Positions 32,992-45,190 of a DNA stretch of 64,000 nucleotides are shown here, piece by piece. The DNA is from Wolfiporia cocos (lineage: Eukaryota; Basidiomycota; Agaricomycetes; Polyporales; Phaeolaceae). A program made the translations under genes and the position numbers. Within the stretch, counting starts at the first letter, position 1, and every line of letters starts with the position of its first letter. The notes under the pieces were generated by a model. That model saw only the letters and a program-made list of their open reading frames with translations. It was not told where the DNA came from and made no database searches. Location of the stretch: NCBI GenBank assembly GCA_029448655.1, contig JACCLO010000006.1, positions 3,224,001-3,288,000 of the forward strand, read 5' to 3'.

Positions 32992-33401
32992 TGTCACAAT
33001 TCCTGTGGCATTGTAGGTACCCCCCCGGCGGGGCTCAAACTCACGTACTTACGTTCAGTAGTCACCTGACCCAGTCCCTATAGTGTAGTGGCTACGCGTC
33101 GTACTACCCCTATGGCTAGCGCTGGCTTACCTAACATACATACATGTGACAAGCCCTTACATAACGTATGCACAGACCATGCCTTTAGGGCTGGTCTCGA
33201 CTTAGCATATGCTCCCCCATGTATATAAGCTGGTGTGCTCTGAGGCTTACACCTCAGAGCTGTTAATCTCGACATTGGGTTAATCCCTCATACTCCCTGT
33301 CTCAGCATGCTTGTCTGGGGTCCTCGGCGCCACAACGCTCTTCGCCTTGGCCATTATTACCTCAGCCTATAACATAGTATGTTGACACATAGTTTGTGTC
33401 A
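32992..33401 (+). mobile_element. Solo LTR, 410 bp
   Basis: TGTCACAATTCC to TTTGTGTCA with a perfect duplication CCTTG (32987-32991, 33402-33406). Confidence 0.93.
33221..33260 (+). promoter_or_regulatory. LTR TATA box and hairpin
   Basis: GTATATAAGC, then a perfect 9-bp stem GCTCTGAGG (33237-33245) / CCTCAGAGC (33252-33260). Confidence 0.65.
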
Positions 33402-33406
33402 CCTTG

Positions 33407-33880
33407 AGAGCACACAGGATGTGTTGAAACAAAATACATACTGGCTTATCATGACCATGATGACCACCTATGTGCGCCGTCAGTCCTGTGCGCAGAATTT
33501 AATGCTTAGAACACGCACCATGAGCCCTGCACTGCCGATGCCAGTGACCACACGTGCACAGCAGAGCCAGATGAAATTTTGCACAGTTGCCGTCATCAGT
33601 GAGCCAAACTCAAAGATGCCGATTGTGATGAAGAGCATCAACTGTGCTGCGTGCGTCAGCACTGACTGTTTGTGCGCACTGCTCACGCACCTTGCAACCA
33701 AAGAAGTCACATGCATGCTCGAAACATGGCTGGAAGACGGTCGACGTTAGCAAGTACGCCGTCACGATCCCTGCGCACACAATACATCAGTGTTCTTCTC
33801 CAGCATCAGGGCACATTGCACTCACAACTCTGCTCATCTTTTAGCGAGTTGAATGCACTCGCCATAGTTGGCATAGCATG
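33407..33880 (-). pseudogene. MFS transporter N-terminal fragment
   Basis: Minus strand. Blocks in order: MASAFNSLKDEQS, then an intron GTGAGTGC...GCAG, then TAYLLTSTVFQP and DFFGCK (usual form DIFGRK, the MFS motif A region between TM2 and TM3), a second short intron GTGCGTGAG...ACGCAG, and IGIFEFGSLMTATVQNF, CARVVTGIGSAGL. This is the start of a 14-TM drug/proton antiporter-like protein. It ends at a stop near 33480; no later helices are present. Retained introns show capture of genomic DNA, not a cDNA. Confidence 0.75.
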
Positions 33881-34400
33881 CAGCGAAGTGGATAAAGGAG
33901 AAGCATCATCTTGGGATGCAACGCAAGAATGGGGAATGTACACACCTCTGCAGTCTGTATCTACAGATGGAAGTTATCAGAGACAAGTGCTGGGCATGCA
34001 TAGACTCACTGAACCTGGGGAAATGGTGGAAGTACGAGGCAGACATAAGAAAAATAGACAGACGACTTGAGACAGTACTTGTACTATGATGCAATTGAAT
34101 GACCAGCTCATGTGAGCACTTGGACTCGCTGCTTGCGACGAAGTCGAAGTCCAAACTGCCCACAAGACACTTTTTGACTTGACGTCGGCTTGTGGTTTTG
34201 CGATTGTGATTGGACGTCTGCTCGAAAAATGCTCAGACGCGACTATTAATCAATATTAACTAGTATGTATGGGTATGACGAAAGTCTTGGCATCAGTCAT
34301 CGGACCACTTGTACTCTTGGCATTTAGCTTTCGATATCATTGTGGTGAAAATCGGTATCTCAATAGTATGATTCTATATTTTCTGGTATTTACAGGTATC
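33880..34400. repeat. Shared end region of the two hAT-like elements
   Basis: Matches 25380-25975 in inverse orientation, including the phrase gtctctgataacttccatctg read on the minus strand. Confidence 0.85.
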
Positions 34401-34897
34401 TTAAGGATATGTGGGACTTTCACTGGGCCTGAGCCGGTGGCTTTAGGCGCGCAGCTGTGGTGTTGTTAAAATTAGCGAAAATGGTTTAAGATTTTGCATC
34501 AATTCACCTTATATGATCTCAATGGCCATTACAATGACTTGTGATCTGCTAACACGGTGCGGAACATTGTGACTACTGTTGTGATCGGGGTTGTGATCGA
34601 GATCTGGATTTTCAGTCAACATCATAAGCAGCTGTAAAAACACTTGTAGATCAGATTATCAACAAATAGTAGACATATAAGCATTCTGAATATGTTGTGC
34701 TGTCATTTGAACTGCACAAGCCAATAATTTCGAGGTCCTACATGATTACCCATAAGCCCCGGCCTGAGCCTGAGCCGGGCCCAAGCCGGCCTGAGCCGTC
34801 AAGGAGGGCCCGGCTTGACATTTCGCTGAGCCCGAGCCCTTCAAAGCCGGCCCAAGCCCCGGGCTTTGAGCCGAGCCGTGCTTTGCACATCACTAGA

Positions 34898-36158
<1,261 letters not shown>

Positions 36159-37964
36159 GTCGGAATGTAGTGCAACTGGTTGTTGTTGTGAGCAGGAGAA
36201 GGTGGATATATGTGGTTCTATGTCAAATTGTCGACGTCGAGGATATATATATTGCAGGAAGCTTGGTGCAGGCAAGGTTCCGAAGCGCCTCCAGCCCTAC
36301 TCGCAAGTCCGGCAGTCTACTTGTCGAGTGTCCCCGAGGTTTGTGTAATCCCGCGTTACGAAAGCGGTGAAGAGTACTATCCAGCTGTTCACGAGATGAA
36401 GAACGCGTCAGCGTGCTTCATGTACCTATGTAGCGCGATGCAGCTTATGCTGACGCCGGGTGGGGAAGCACCGGCATTGGGCGTACAAAGGCCCGAGTGA
36501 GCCAAGTCTGAGCAGGTCATCATTCGATTCTAAACAGAAGCAGAAGACGTATGACGCACGGTGGATGTATCTACTCAAGGAAAGCAAAAGGAAAGGCTCA
36601 GGTCTCCTTCTCCGCGTCGCCGAAGACGCGGTCACGTGTGATGCCAGAGAGAGACATTTATTTCGCGCGATCAGTATCAGTATCTTTCCGTACATTAGCG
36701 CGGGCAGAGTGCCAGAGTAGGGTGGGATATTGGTCAGTATGTGCGATAGGAGAAGTTATGTCTGACTGTATCTTGATGTGGGATACGGGAGTGAAGGTAG
36801 GAGCGTGTGATGCCACATCTCGATGACATCTGCCACACTGCGCCGCACCCGATACTTTGGCACGACAGACTTAACTAACATACATTCTCGAGCAACCTCG
36901 TACCCATTACCTCCCGTCGTATTCTGTCCCACTCTCATTTGCTGGCATTTGGCGATTGTGGAAATCGCTCTGACACTATGACAGTCCCGTATCTGGCCTG
37001 GACAGGTCCAGAGGGGCTTGGAATAAATCGCAACACCAAGCTGGTTGGCTTGGAACCAGTAAAAGCTCAGACCACATCTTATAGGCCATCATGAAGAAGT
37101 CTCATATTTGCTATTCCCCCCCTAATACTGGTGCTCAAATGGTGACTCGAAGTGTTGACAGGACACATCTAATGCACGAGAACATGACACAGCCCAATAA
37201 CGAATATGCGCTGCATTGCGTGGCCACAACGCCTGCTCGAACCTCTGGGCATGCAGGTTGATGATAAAGAGTTTTACATGATTTGGCCGAGTAAGAATGC
37301 TCTGCAATGCGATCACGAACCGATAGCTTGCTGAAAGCAAACCACAATTGGGCGTTCAAGGCGCCAGCCAACGCCTCGGCTTGGCCTCATTCAAGCCTGA
37401 AACTGAACCCTTGGCCTGAGTCTTCCCAGGCCGCTCCCAGGGCCCGGCTTAGCCCGGACGACTGATCCTGGCCGGGCTTACGGCTTAGAAGCAGGCTTTG
37501 CACATCACTCTGTCCTTACTCAGGACGTGCTCAGCCTAGAACATCAAGCTTTATTCAGAAGCCGGCGAGGTCCCCTTCTGGCCGAATGCACATTTCCTTT
37601 CTTCTTGGCTTGTCTTCGATAGGCTATTAAGAGTTATGATTGTATAGGTAGCACTCGAGGTTCATTACGATAATATCGGATATTTCCGTTTCGTACGCAA
37701 CGAATTACAAGAAGATCACGTCACATCTAGTCTCGACCAATCGCAATGGTGTTCAATATGAAATTTCGTCTAACGTGATATATAATTTCTGATGTGGTTA
37801 CTTGCCACGTCAATGCCGAGGCATAGATTGAAGCTACCTAGAGATGGCTAGACCAAGCAATGTTCGCCGTGTGGTCTCAGGCTAGCTACAAATATTTAGG
37901 TGATTGCCAAAGGCTGCCTTGCTTCAAACCATTTCACTACCTTTGCTCTCGGTCTGGTCTCACC
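36159..37964. other. Upstream region shared by the duplication
   Basis: No supported gene. 36160-36430 is the AKR 5' flank matching 18223-18480. 36860-37964 matches 19220-20449 and contains a GC-rich cggctt-word repeat (about 37015-37507). Confidence 0.5.
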
Positions 37965-39506
37965 ATGAATATTGCAGAGATTACCGATGTTCTCCGCATG
38001 ACGTGAGTGCTGCACTTAGACTGGCGCCACAGTAGTGTCTGAGTTGGGTATCTAGATATTCCATGAAATTGTACTTTGTCAGTACTTGTGGTCTGTGTTA
38101 TACAGATTTAATCCGATATCGAGATACGATACACTCACACAGAGAAGCCTTAATAATCTATGATGGCATTTTGACATTTAGCGACGAAGTACGACTGATA
38201 TGGAGCGGGCAACTGACTGCCGTAGCATTATGTTTGTTCAATCGTATAGCAGTCCTAGGTTGGACAGCGACCATCTTTATATGGACACTGCCGATATGGA
38301 AGACTCAGGAGGTTTGTTCGACTTGATTTCGATCGTACTGTGAATGGAATCTGATAACTCGACCTCTAGAGGTCATACCGTACACCATGTTATTGTGAGG
38401 ATCATTCTCATTATTGGTATTCCAGCTGCCACATTCAGCAAACCTCTTCCTTCGTCTTCACGTCGATGCTAATCAGCGCATGGGCAGGTATGTATCATAA
38501 CGTAATCTGATGAAAGCGACGTGTTAACAATATTTATTAAGTGTTGTCGGCACTGCGTGTCTACGCTGTTAGCCGCTCCAATAGCCTCCTGACTGCTCTC
38601 ACATTTTGCTTTGGAATGGCGCCCGTGGTCGTTTACACTGTCGTAAGTCGTGTGAACACTATATATAAAAATGCTTGTGCCAGATTTTGATATAGACCGA
38701 AAACATCAAATTACACGATGTGCTTATACCTTACGTCGACTTATGCGGGGAGAGTAACTTCCAGGGCAGGACGTTAATAGTTGGGTAGGCGTTCCCTATT
38801 TTCACCTGCGATGAGCTCTCAGTCATGATGCTATCCGTAGAGGTAACTGTCGCATTCAACTTGTGCATTTTTATTTGTGTGACACTTCTTGCGCCTACAG
38901 AGGTCCTGGCAGTACGCCTTTCTGCTATCATATCGGATGCGATTGTGTTATTTGTCACATGGTTCTATGCCCGTGACTTCCGGTTCTTGAATCGACTTCA
39001 CTGGGGATCGTTCAATCTTCCCCTGGCAAGCTTCACCATGATAAGAGATGGTATGCATATCATCGATGAGTTTATGTGACTAGATTCTTATCATATCCCT
39101 TCAGGCACTTGGTTCTTTCTGTAAGTTCTTTCGCTTTATGATGATCAAGAGCCAAACACCTGTTATCTTTACAGAATAATGTTTTCGGCGAACCTGGCAT
39201 CGATGATAATTACATGGTATAAAGCTGGTATCATGGATCAGTCTCCAAGCAGCGACCAGTTGATGTTATTTCTGCTAACTTTCTTGAATTCGTACGTGCA
39301 ACTGCAAGTTTTTCTTGGTCCTTTGTCATAAAACGTCGTGCTGCTGTGTAGGCTCACGGGGATCATGGTCTCTCGTTTTATCCTCAATATTCGTCAAGCC
39401 TTTGAAGTGAACAGAAGAAGCTGGGGTATGGACGGGTCACTCGTCATACATAGTCAAAACATGCTACATCCTGATGCATTGATCAACTCCGCTGCTCGCG
39501 ATTGAG
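37965..39506 (+). CDS. DUF6533-type membrane protein, copy 2
   Basis: Same exon plan as copy 1. Start MNIAEITDVLRM and a GTGAGT donor near 38003. The DUF6533-like exon (38063-38310) has ALIIYDGILTFSDEVRLIW. Then LSALRVYAVSRSNSLLTAL with a GTAAGT donor near 38643, VLAVRLSAIISDAIVLFVTW (about 38904-38963), and RFILNIRQAFEVNRRSW near the end. Stop after INSAARD at 39504-39506. Several hydrophobic segments suggest a seven-helix-like membrane protein; role unknown. It is divergent from AKR copy 2, so a shared regulatory region is possible. Confidence 0.7.
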
Positions 39507-39509
39507 AAG

Positions 39510-39980
39510 CTAGACGTCTGGACAAAGTGTCGAAGTCGAGGGAATATAATATATCACGGGGGAGCGCCTGGTGTAGGGAACGTTTATAAGCACTTCTAGC
39601 TCCACTTGCAAGTCCGGCTGTGTGGATGTCGACTGCACATACATCCTGCCGATACGGGATGCTTCTCAGTTCGCAGCGAGATGAAGGGTATGTCATCGGG
39701 CCCCAACGGCCCAGGCGCAGGCGGAAAGCGCAGTCACATCTAGTGCCACATATCGACGACTTTCGCTACACTACGCCACAGCTCATCTAAGAGGTAATGA
39801 CACTGTAACACATACGAATCGAAGCATGTACATCCTCAGTAAATCCTGATACACCCGATACCGAACATCCTACCGCGAGAGCGAAAGTCGGCTTTGGCAG
39901 CAACGGTGACACTCTGGATCGGAAAGTTTGATTATGTCCTACACGACACAATTCCTCTAACGTTATTTACAAATTCAAAT
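39510..39980. other. Gene-free stretch
   Basis: Between membrane gene copy 2 and the AKR copy 3 stop codon. No gene recognised. Confidence 0.4.
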
Positions 39981-40247
39981 TCACTCTCCCTTCCACCCAC
40001 TCAGCGGAATCGAGCCGATCTTCATGTTAGCCAGGTACTGCGGCGCATACCGTATTCCCTGAACATCGGCAGAGTCAGTTGCCGCTCTCAGCTCCCTCAC
40101 ATCCTCGTCCGCCAGCTGTATCTCAGCTGCCTTTTCGTTCTCTTCCAGCCTGTCTGCGGTCTCGGTCCCTGGAATAGGCACAACATCCGTATGCGTCGTG
40201 AGGTGCCACGCGAGCGCGATCTGTCCGGGGGTGGGGTTGTACTTCCG

Positions 40248-40964
40248 GAGGGACTTCAGTCAATTATCTTAATCTGCCAACTGCCCTTCGCTTAAGAAAT
40301 CGCAGTTGCGAGCTAGGTTTGCACGCAGATTAATCTGCTAGCTGCGGCAGATTAATCTACTGTGACAATAAAATGGTACATCCCGGATTCGAACCAAGGA
40401 CCTTAGCGCAGATGAGCATAAGAGCATCGTAGCATACGTTAGCCAACTGAGCTACAGTGCAACTAGTGTCTGCCCCATTTTAAGCGATATATAGAGTATT
40501 TTGTAAACTTCATTTTCACAGTTTAACATCTTCCATAACACAAATACAAATGAATCTGCCTCTAAAGACCTGTGATTCCAGTGTATTCAGCTTTCTCATG
40601 GTGAGTTGCTCCAGGTCAAGCATGGTAAATCAAGCTACCACTATCATTGATTATCTGTATGCTTGTTGGAGCAGTTAGTTGCCTTGATGATTTGCGGAAA
40701 TTGTGTGTAAAATTTGTGTTATATATACTTTGATTGGTCCAGGGTAACTGTTGCCAACATGGCTCAGTTGGCTAATTACACTGTGATGCTATTATTCTCA
40801 TCTGCACTAAGGTCCTTGGTTCGAATCCGGGATGTACCATTTTATTGTCACAGTAGATTAATCTGCCGCAACTAGCAGATTAATCTGCGTGCAAACCTAG
40901 CTCGCAACTGCGATTTCTTAAGCGAAGGGCAGTTGGCAGATTAAGATAATTGACTGAAACTCTA
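40248..40964. mobile_element. tRNA-armed hAT-like element, copy B
   Basis: Left end GAGGGACTTCAGTC, right end (other strand) TAGAGTTTCAGTC. Target duplication TACTTCCG / CACTTCCA, 6 of 8, both differences transitions. The AKR frame VTW-KYNP closes when it is removed. Paired outward tRNA-like modules as in copy A; the right arm has ggttcgaatccgg near 40817. Confidence 0.9.
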
Positions 40965-41648
40965 CACTTCCACGTGACAGACTGGAACTTGTCGACGAGG
41001 GCAAAAAAATCCTCGTCTGAGAATCATGGGAGATAGTAGCAGAAGTTGTCGGGATCGAAATCGCTGCGCATTTGAAGCTGAAACACGAAGTGAGTCAGTT
41101 TGTGTACAATATGGTACATAATCTATCTTGAGGTGCATACTGCCCGGTGATCACTCCTATTGCGATTCAGTAGCGTAAGCGCATAATGTACAGCTGCTGA
41201 TCCCACACGTACCTCTTCCAAGTGGAGAATATGCCACAACACTCACGCCAAGCTCGTGCGAGGCAGTAACGAACCCAGTGGTCTCGATCTCCAGCTCAAA
41301 CGGGCTATATTCCATCTGGAATGCAAGAACCTTCTCGCTGATCTCCAGTACACTCCTCACACACCGAAGGTGTTCAACACTGCACTCGCTCAAGCCAACA
41401 TAACTCTCCGTCCCCTTCTTGATATATGGACGCAGCGTCTCCATCACCACTGTTACTCATGATAGTATCGTGTATCCTGCAGTGCTTCACAGGGATGTGT
41501 ACCTTCGATGGGTACTTCAGGGTCGACACGATGCTGGTAATACAGGTTGATCCACTCTGTCTGTAAGTCCTTCAGTAAGTTCTCCAGCCGCGTCCTGATG
41601 TAAGATGGCTTGCTGTTCGGCTTGAGTGGGTTTTCCACACCCGGAGTG

Positions 41649-42353
41649 GAGGGACTTCAGTCAATTATTTTAATCTGCCAACTGCCCTTCGCTCAAGAAA
41701 TTGCAGTTGCGAGCTAGGTTTGCATGCAGATCAATCTGCTAGCTGCAGCAGATTAATCTACTGTGACAATAAAATGGTACATCCAGGATTCGAACCAAAG
41801 ACCTTAGCACAGATGAGAATAAGAGCATCGCAGCATAATTAGTCAACTGAGCCATAGTGACAACAATCACATTTGACCAATCAAAATATATATAACGCAA
41901 ATTTTACACACAATTTCCGCAAATCATCAAGGCAACTAACTGCTACAACAAGCATAAAAAATCAATGATAGTGGTAGCATGCCTGACCTGGAGCAATTCA
42001 CAATGGGAAAGCTGAATACACTGGAATCACAGGTCTTTAGAGGCAGATTCATTTGTATTTGTGTGATGGAAGATGTTAAACTGTGAAAATGAAGTTTACA
42101 AAATACTCTATATATTTCTTATAAGTGTGAAGATACTAGTCACACTGTAGCTCAGTTGGCTAATGTATGCTGCAGTGCTCTTATTCTCATCCGTGCTAAG
42201 ATCCTTGGTTTGAATCCTGGATGTACCATTTTATTGTCACAGTAGATTAATCTGCCGCAGCTAGCAGATTAATCTGCGTGCAAACCTAGCTCGCAACTGC
42301 AATTTCTTGAGCGAAGGGCAGTTGGCAGATTAAGATAGTTGACTGAAACTCTA
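41649..42353. mobile_element. tRNA-armed hAT-like element, copy C
   Basis: The cleanest copy: ends GAGGGACTTCAG and (other strand) TAGAGTTTCAG, with a perfect 8-bp duplication CCGGAGTG (41641-41648, 42354-42361). Right-arm A box TAGCTCAGTTGG near 42148, B box GGTTTGAATCC near 42207; the left arm carries the reverse. Inserted in the AKR exon NLTPG-VENPL. Confidence 0.94.
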
Positions 42354-42522
42354 CCGGAGTGAGGTTGAATCCGCTGAACTTGGTGGCGAGGAAGATGTCG
42401 GAACGCCTGCCTGTCTGTGTGAACCATTCCCCGATGGTGACCTCACTTGTGTCGCCTTTTGTCAGTGGACAGTCTATGTGAGGAGTGTAGAAATCCGGGT
42501 TGCGCCAGACAACTGCCATGCC

Positions 42523-42707
42523 CTACTGCCCACCAGGGACCCCGCTACGGTGTGGTGGGTTCTGGTAACAAACGAGTAGTGGTACGACCACCAACTATTA
42601 CACCTTTATACTAATGAGCCATCGTACCATATATTGGCACTGCCATACCCAGATCCGGCCCATCTGCCCCTATTCTACCAGGGGCATTACTGCTCCCGCG
42701 CTGTGGC
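42523..42707. repeat. Direct repeat, first copy (interrupted)
   Basis: Starts ccctactgccc and contains accccgctac, gtggtgggttctgg and attctaccaggggca; continues after the nested LTR at 43327-43400. Matches 44938-45190. Confidence 0.75.
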
Positions 42708-43321
42708 TGTCACAAGAAGTTCCCTTGTGATCCCCCTATTTTCTGCTGATATTACTCGTTTTTCTTACCTTTTTACAAGCCATTTCGTGGTTGGGTCACG
42801 TGATCATACGTGGCCCTTCACTATCTTATCTTATCCGTGGTACGTTACTAGTCGTTACGGTTGTAAGTAACAGCGTCACCATGTTACTGTAGCACATGAC
42901 TCCTCTGCGCACAGGCCAAGCCTTTAGGGCAAGGCGTTCTGGTAGTTAGGGTCTATCTACATGTATATATACTGGCGACGTCTGAGGTTGTACCTCAGAC
43001 TTATGATTTTGGCCTAGGGGGGAGTCCCCCTGGTCACCTTTTAATACTGTGCTGCCTGTCTTTGCGAGCCGGTGCCGGACGTTGCGAACCCAAGACACCT
43101 GGGCGCCACTCTGATCATATCGACATGATCCTCTCTTTGACCGCTAGTCTGGGGCGACGCGCTACACTCATGGGGCGTGGCTTAGACCTTACGGTGGTGT
43201 GTCTGCAAGAGACGCGGCCTCTTGTTCTCCACCTACGGAGGAAGGGGGCCCTCAGGGGCGATACTAGTCGTATAGAGGGGTTCCCCGCTAGGGCGGGTAG
43301 GGCACAGAGGTTTCTGTGTCA
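42708..43321 (+). mobile_element. Solo LTR, 614 bp
   Basis: TGTCACAAGAAG to TTTCTGTGTCA with a perfect duplication GTGGC (42703-42707, 43322-43326), inside the direct repeat. Confidence 0.93.
42962..43000 (+). promoter_or_regulatory. LTR TATA box and hairpin
   Basis: TGTATATATAC then a perfect 9-bp stem GTCTGAGGT (42980-42988) / ACCTCAGAC (42992-43000), loop TGT. Confidence 0.65.
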
Positions 43322-43400
43322 GTGGCGATGAGATTGCACGCGCGCGTGCACTTCCAACAAGGAGCGGGATTGCATACTCGTCCTGTAGATATCTGCAGAG

Positions 43401-44937
43401 TCCTAGAAGGTGATCCTATCATGCTACAACGTGATTGTGCAAGGTGATCCAGAGCGGATCAGCGCAGCGGACACAGCGGTAGTCTCAACACGCAGACCGG
43501 AGGGCTAAAGTGACGTGGATACGTTCGTGTCAGCGGATGCTCCAAAGGTAAGCCTCTGTATATGTTGTACCTAAAGTGACGCGGATACGTTCGCATCACT
43601 GCGGCATGTAAGTACAGGTGGGGACGAGACAAAAGGGAGATACATACGTGGATGCTCCAAAGGTAAGCCTCTGGAGCATCCGGTACTCACGCAGCCAGTA
43701 TAAGTGTAGCTACAGTATACTATGTATGTACTAGCACGCTACAGGTGCCTGGCGTTGAGTAGACTAGCGGATGAAACTGGAAAGATAGGAAAATTTATTA
43801 TCATGCTTGCTAGCACACCGACAGTCCCTGACACGAGGCGGCGGCAGCCTGCCGTTCCCGAATCACGACAGATCCCCCGATTGGTGGCATAGTCATCAGC
43901 AAAATGCAAGCCCTCATATCTAGTCCGTTAACTATTGTAAATAGCAGCTCAGTAGATATACATAGATATGAGCAGATACTACACATGGGGTAATGGCAGG
44001 ATCCATGAGGACTGAAATATTATTTGCAGGATCAAAGAGGACCGAAATGTTATTTGCAGGATCAATGAGGACCAGAATATTAGTTGCAGGATCAAAGAGG
44101 ACTGAAATGTTATTTTCAGGATTAAAGAAGATGTACATATTCATTGCAGGACTAATGAGCACAGCAGTACTAATGGCAGTCACAAGAGGCATGGTCTAAG
44201 CATAGATCCTCAGAGAGCATGCTAAACAGAAAGTCATGGATACATGTACTACAGGTTACAACCACCATAAGGATAGAAGCAAGGAGAACATCGATGGCGG
44301 CACCCTGTCAAGTACAGGTGATGGTACAGGATTGGCTACTACCCATTATGAAGCTGAGTGCACGTAGTGTGGAAGGCGTCTGGGTATCTGAGCGTGACCT
44401 CCCATCCGATTTAGTAAGTCCCTTACTTGATCGGGAAATGCCTTTTGTCATACTTTGTAGTCTGTCATATTTTTGGTCGGCTCTTAAATCTTATCCATAA
44501 TATCATAAAGGCTGGCTTTTGTCACTGTCGATGTGTCCAATCTTCTCTCTCCTTCAATCCATATGGCATCCTCTCAAAGTTGACACGTCCACTGCTCTCT
44601 CTCTCCCTTGTCTTCCTTCCCCTCTTGGTGCTATGCATTGCGATTATTACTTGTGGCCCTGCTCACTGGGTGCACAGTATGCCTATTCCTTTCTCCCTCC
44701 AGTGCATGCCCTGCCAACCCTACTAACCCTACTGCTGTTAAGCTTCTTGTCATGACAGGCACACAGCGCTGGACAGTGCCCGCCTCTGCACTCCCTTGGG
44801 TACTCCTCACCCTCACTTCCTGATATCTGGTGTGTCTACTGTCATATTTTCTCCCTTTCCATGCGCATATATGTGCTTTCCTGCACCTGAGTCCATTCTT
44901 ATGTAGAATTTCGGTTGCGTTAGACTGTGGCTGCACC
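43401..44937. other. Repeat-rich insert without recognised genes
   Basis: Lies between two direct repeats. Contains duplicated words (ggatgctccaaaggtaagcc twice, near 43538 and 43651) and the 30-bp minisatellite. Together with its flanks it separates the N-terminal and central exons of AKR copy 3. Confidence 0.45.
43996..44175 (+). repeat. 30-bp minisatellite, six units
   Basis: Six 30-base units starting gcaggatcaaagagga (units 5 and 6 more diverged). It stays in an open frame from 43993 to 44199, so it could encode a 10-residue repeat (AGSKRTEMLF type). Confidence 0.85.
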
Positions 44938-45190
44938 CTACTGCCCGCCAGGAACCCCGCTACAGTGTGGTGGGTTCTGGCTACAAATGTGTGCCTGTAC
45001 GTACATACTATCCTTGACTTTATACTAACCCCAGCCGCCATACTACCACCAGTCCCACCATACCCGGATCTGACCTATCCACCCCTATTCTACCAGGGGC
45101 ACCACACTGTGGCAACGAGATCGCACCTGTGCACCATGCCCAATGCGCATGCACTTCCAACATCTTACACTTGCGCTCGTTGCAAATGTG
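44938..45190. repeat. Direct repeat, second copy
   Basis: Partner of 42523-42707 plus 43327-43400, same orientation. Could be the second end of an LTR-like non-autonomous element, but terminal dinucleotides and target duplications were not identified. Confidence 0.7.

Larger units (their letters stand above)
30502..34427. mobile_element. hAT-like transposon, 3.9 kb, with captured genes
   Basis: Ends CCAGTGAAAGTACC and, on the other strand, CCCAGTGAAAGTCCC; a perfect 8-bp duplication CCTGAGCC flanks it (30494-30501, 34428-34435). It lies inverted relative to 25352-29090, sharing about 600 bases at one end. It holds an intron-bearing MFS transporter fragment, a Ser/Pro-rich frame and two solo LTRs. 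No transposase was recognised. Confidence 0.85.
30357..34897. mobile_element. GC-rich hAT MITE split by a larger hAT element
   Basis: Left end TAGTGATGTGCAAAGCAC and right end GTGCTTTGCACATCACTA (plus gag) match the intact 589-bp copy at 54894-55482. Flanks are GCTACTTC and CCTACTTC, 7 of 8. The interior is interrupted at 30502 by the 3.9-kb element. The MITE disrupts the last coding exon of AKR copy 2. Confidence 0.85.
39981..42520 (-). pseudogene. Aldo/keto reductase, copy 3, C-terminal two thirds
   Basis: Blocks from 5' to 3' on the minus strand: SEVTIGEWFTQTGRRSDIF and FLATKF (catalytic Lys, about 42390), [25 protein letters not shown] (catalytic His, about 41520), GLSECSVEHLRC, EYSPFELEIETTGF, ALVDKFQSV, and GIRYAPQYLANMKIGS at the end (stop 39981-39983). 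A TGA replaces the Arg expected before FSDEDF near 41025. Two tRNA-armed hAT elements (40248-40964 and 41649-42353) interrupt coding exons; removing each with one 8-bp duplication restores the frame. The N-terminus lies at 45880-46731. Confidence 0.9.

Noticed and set aside
30502..34427. hAT transposase encoded in the 3.9-kb element
   Set aside because: No RNase H-like or hATC dimerisation motif was visible on either strand; the only recognised content is a transporter fragment and low-complexity sequence.
43996..44175. CRISPR-like array
   Set aside because: Units are contiguous tandem repeats with no spacers, in a eukaryotic context.
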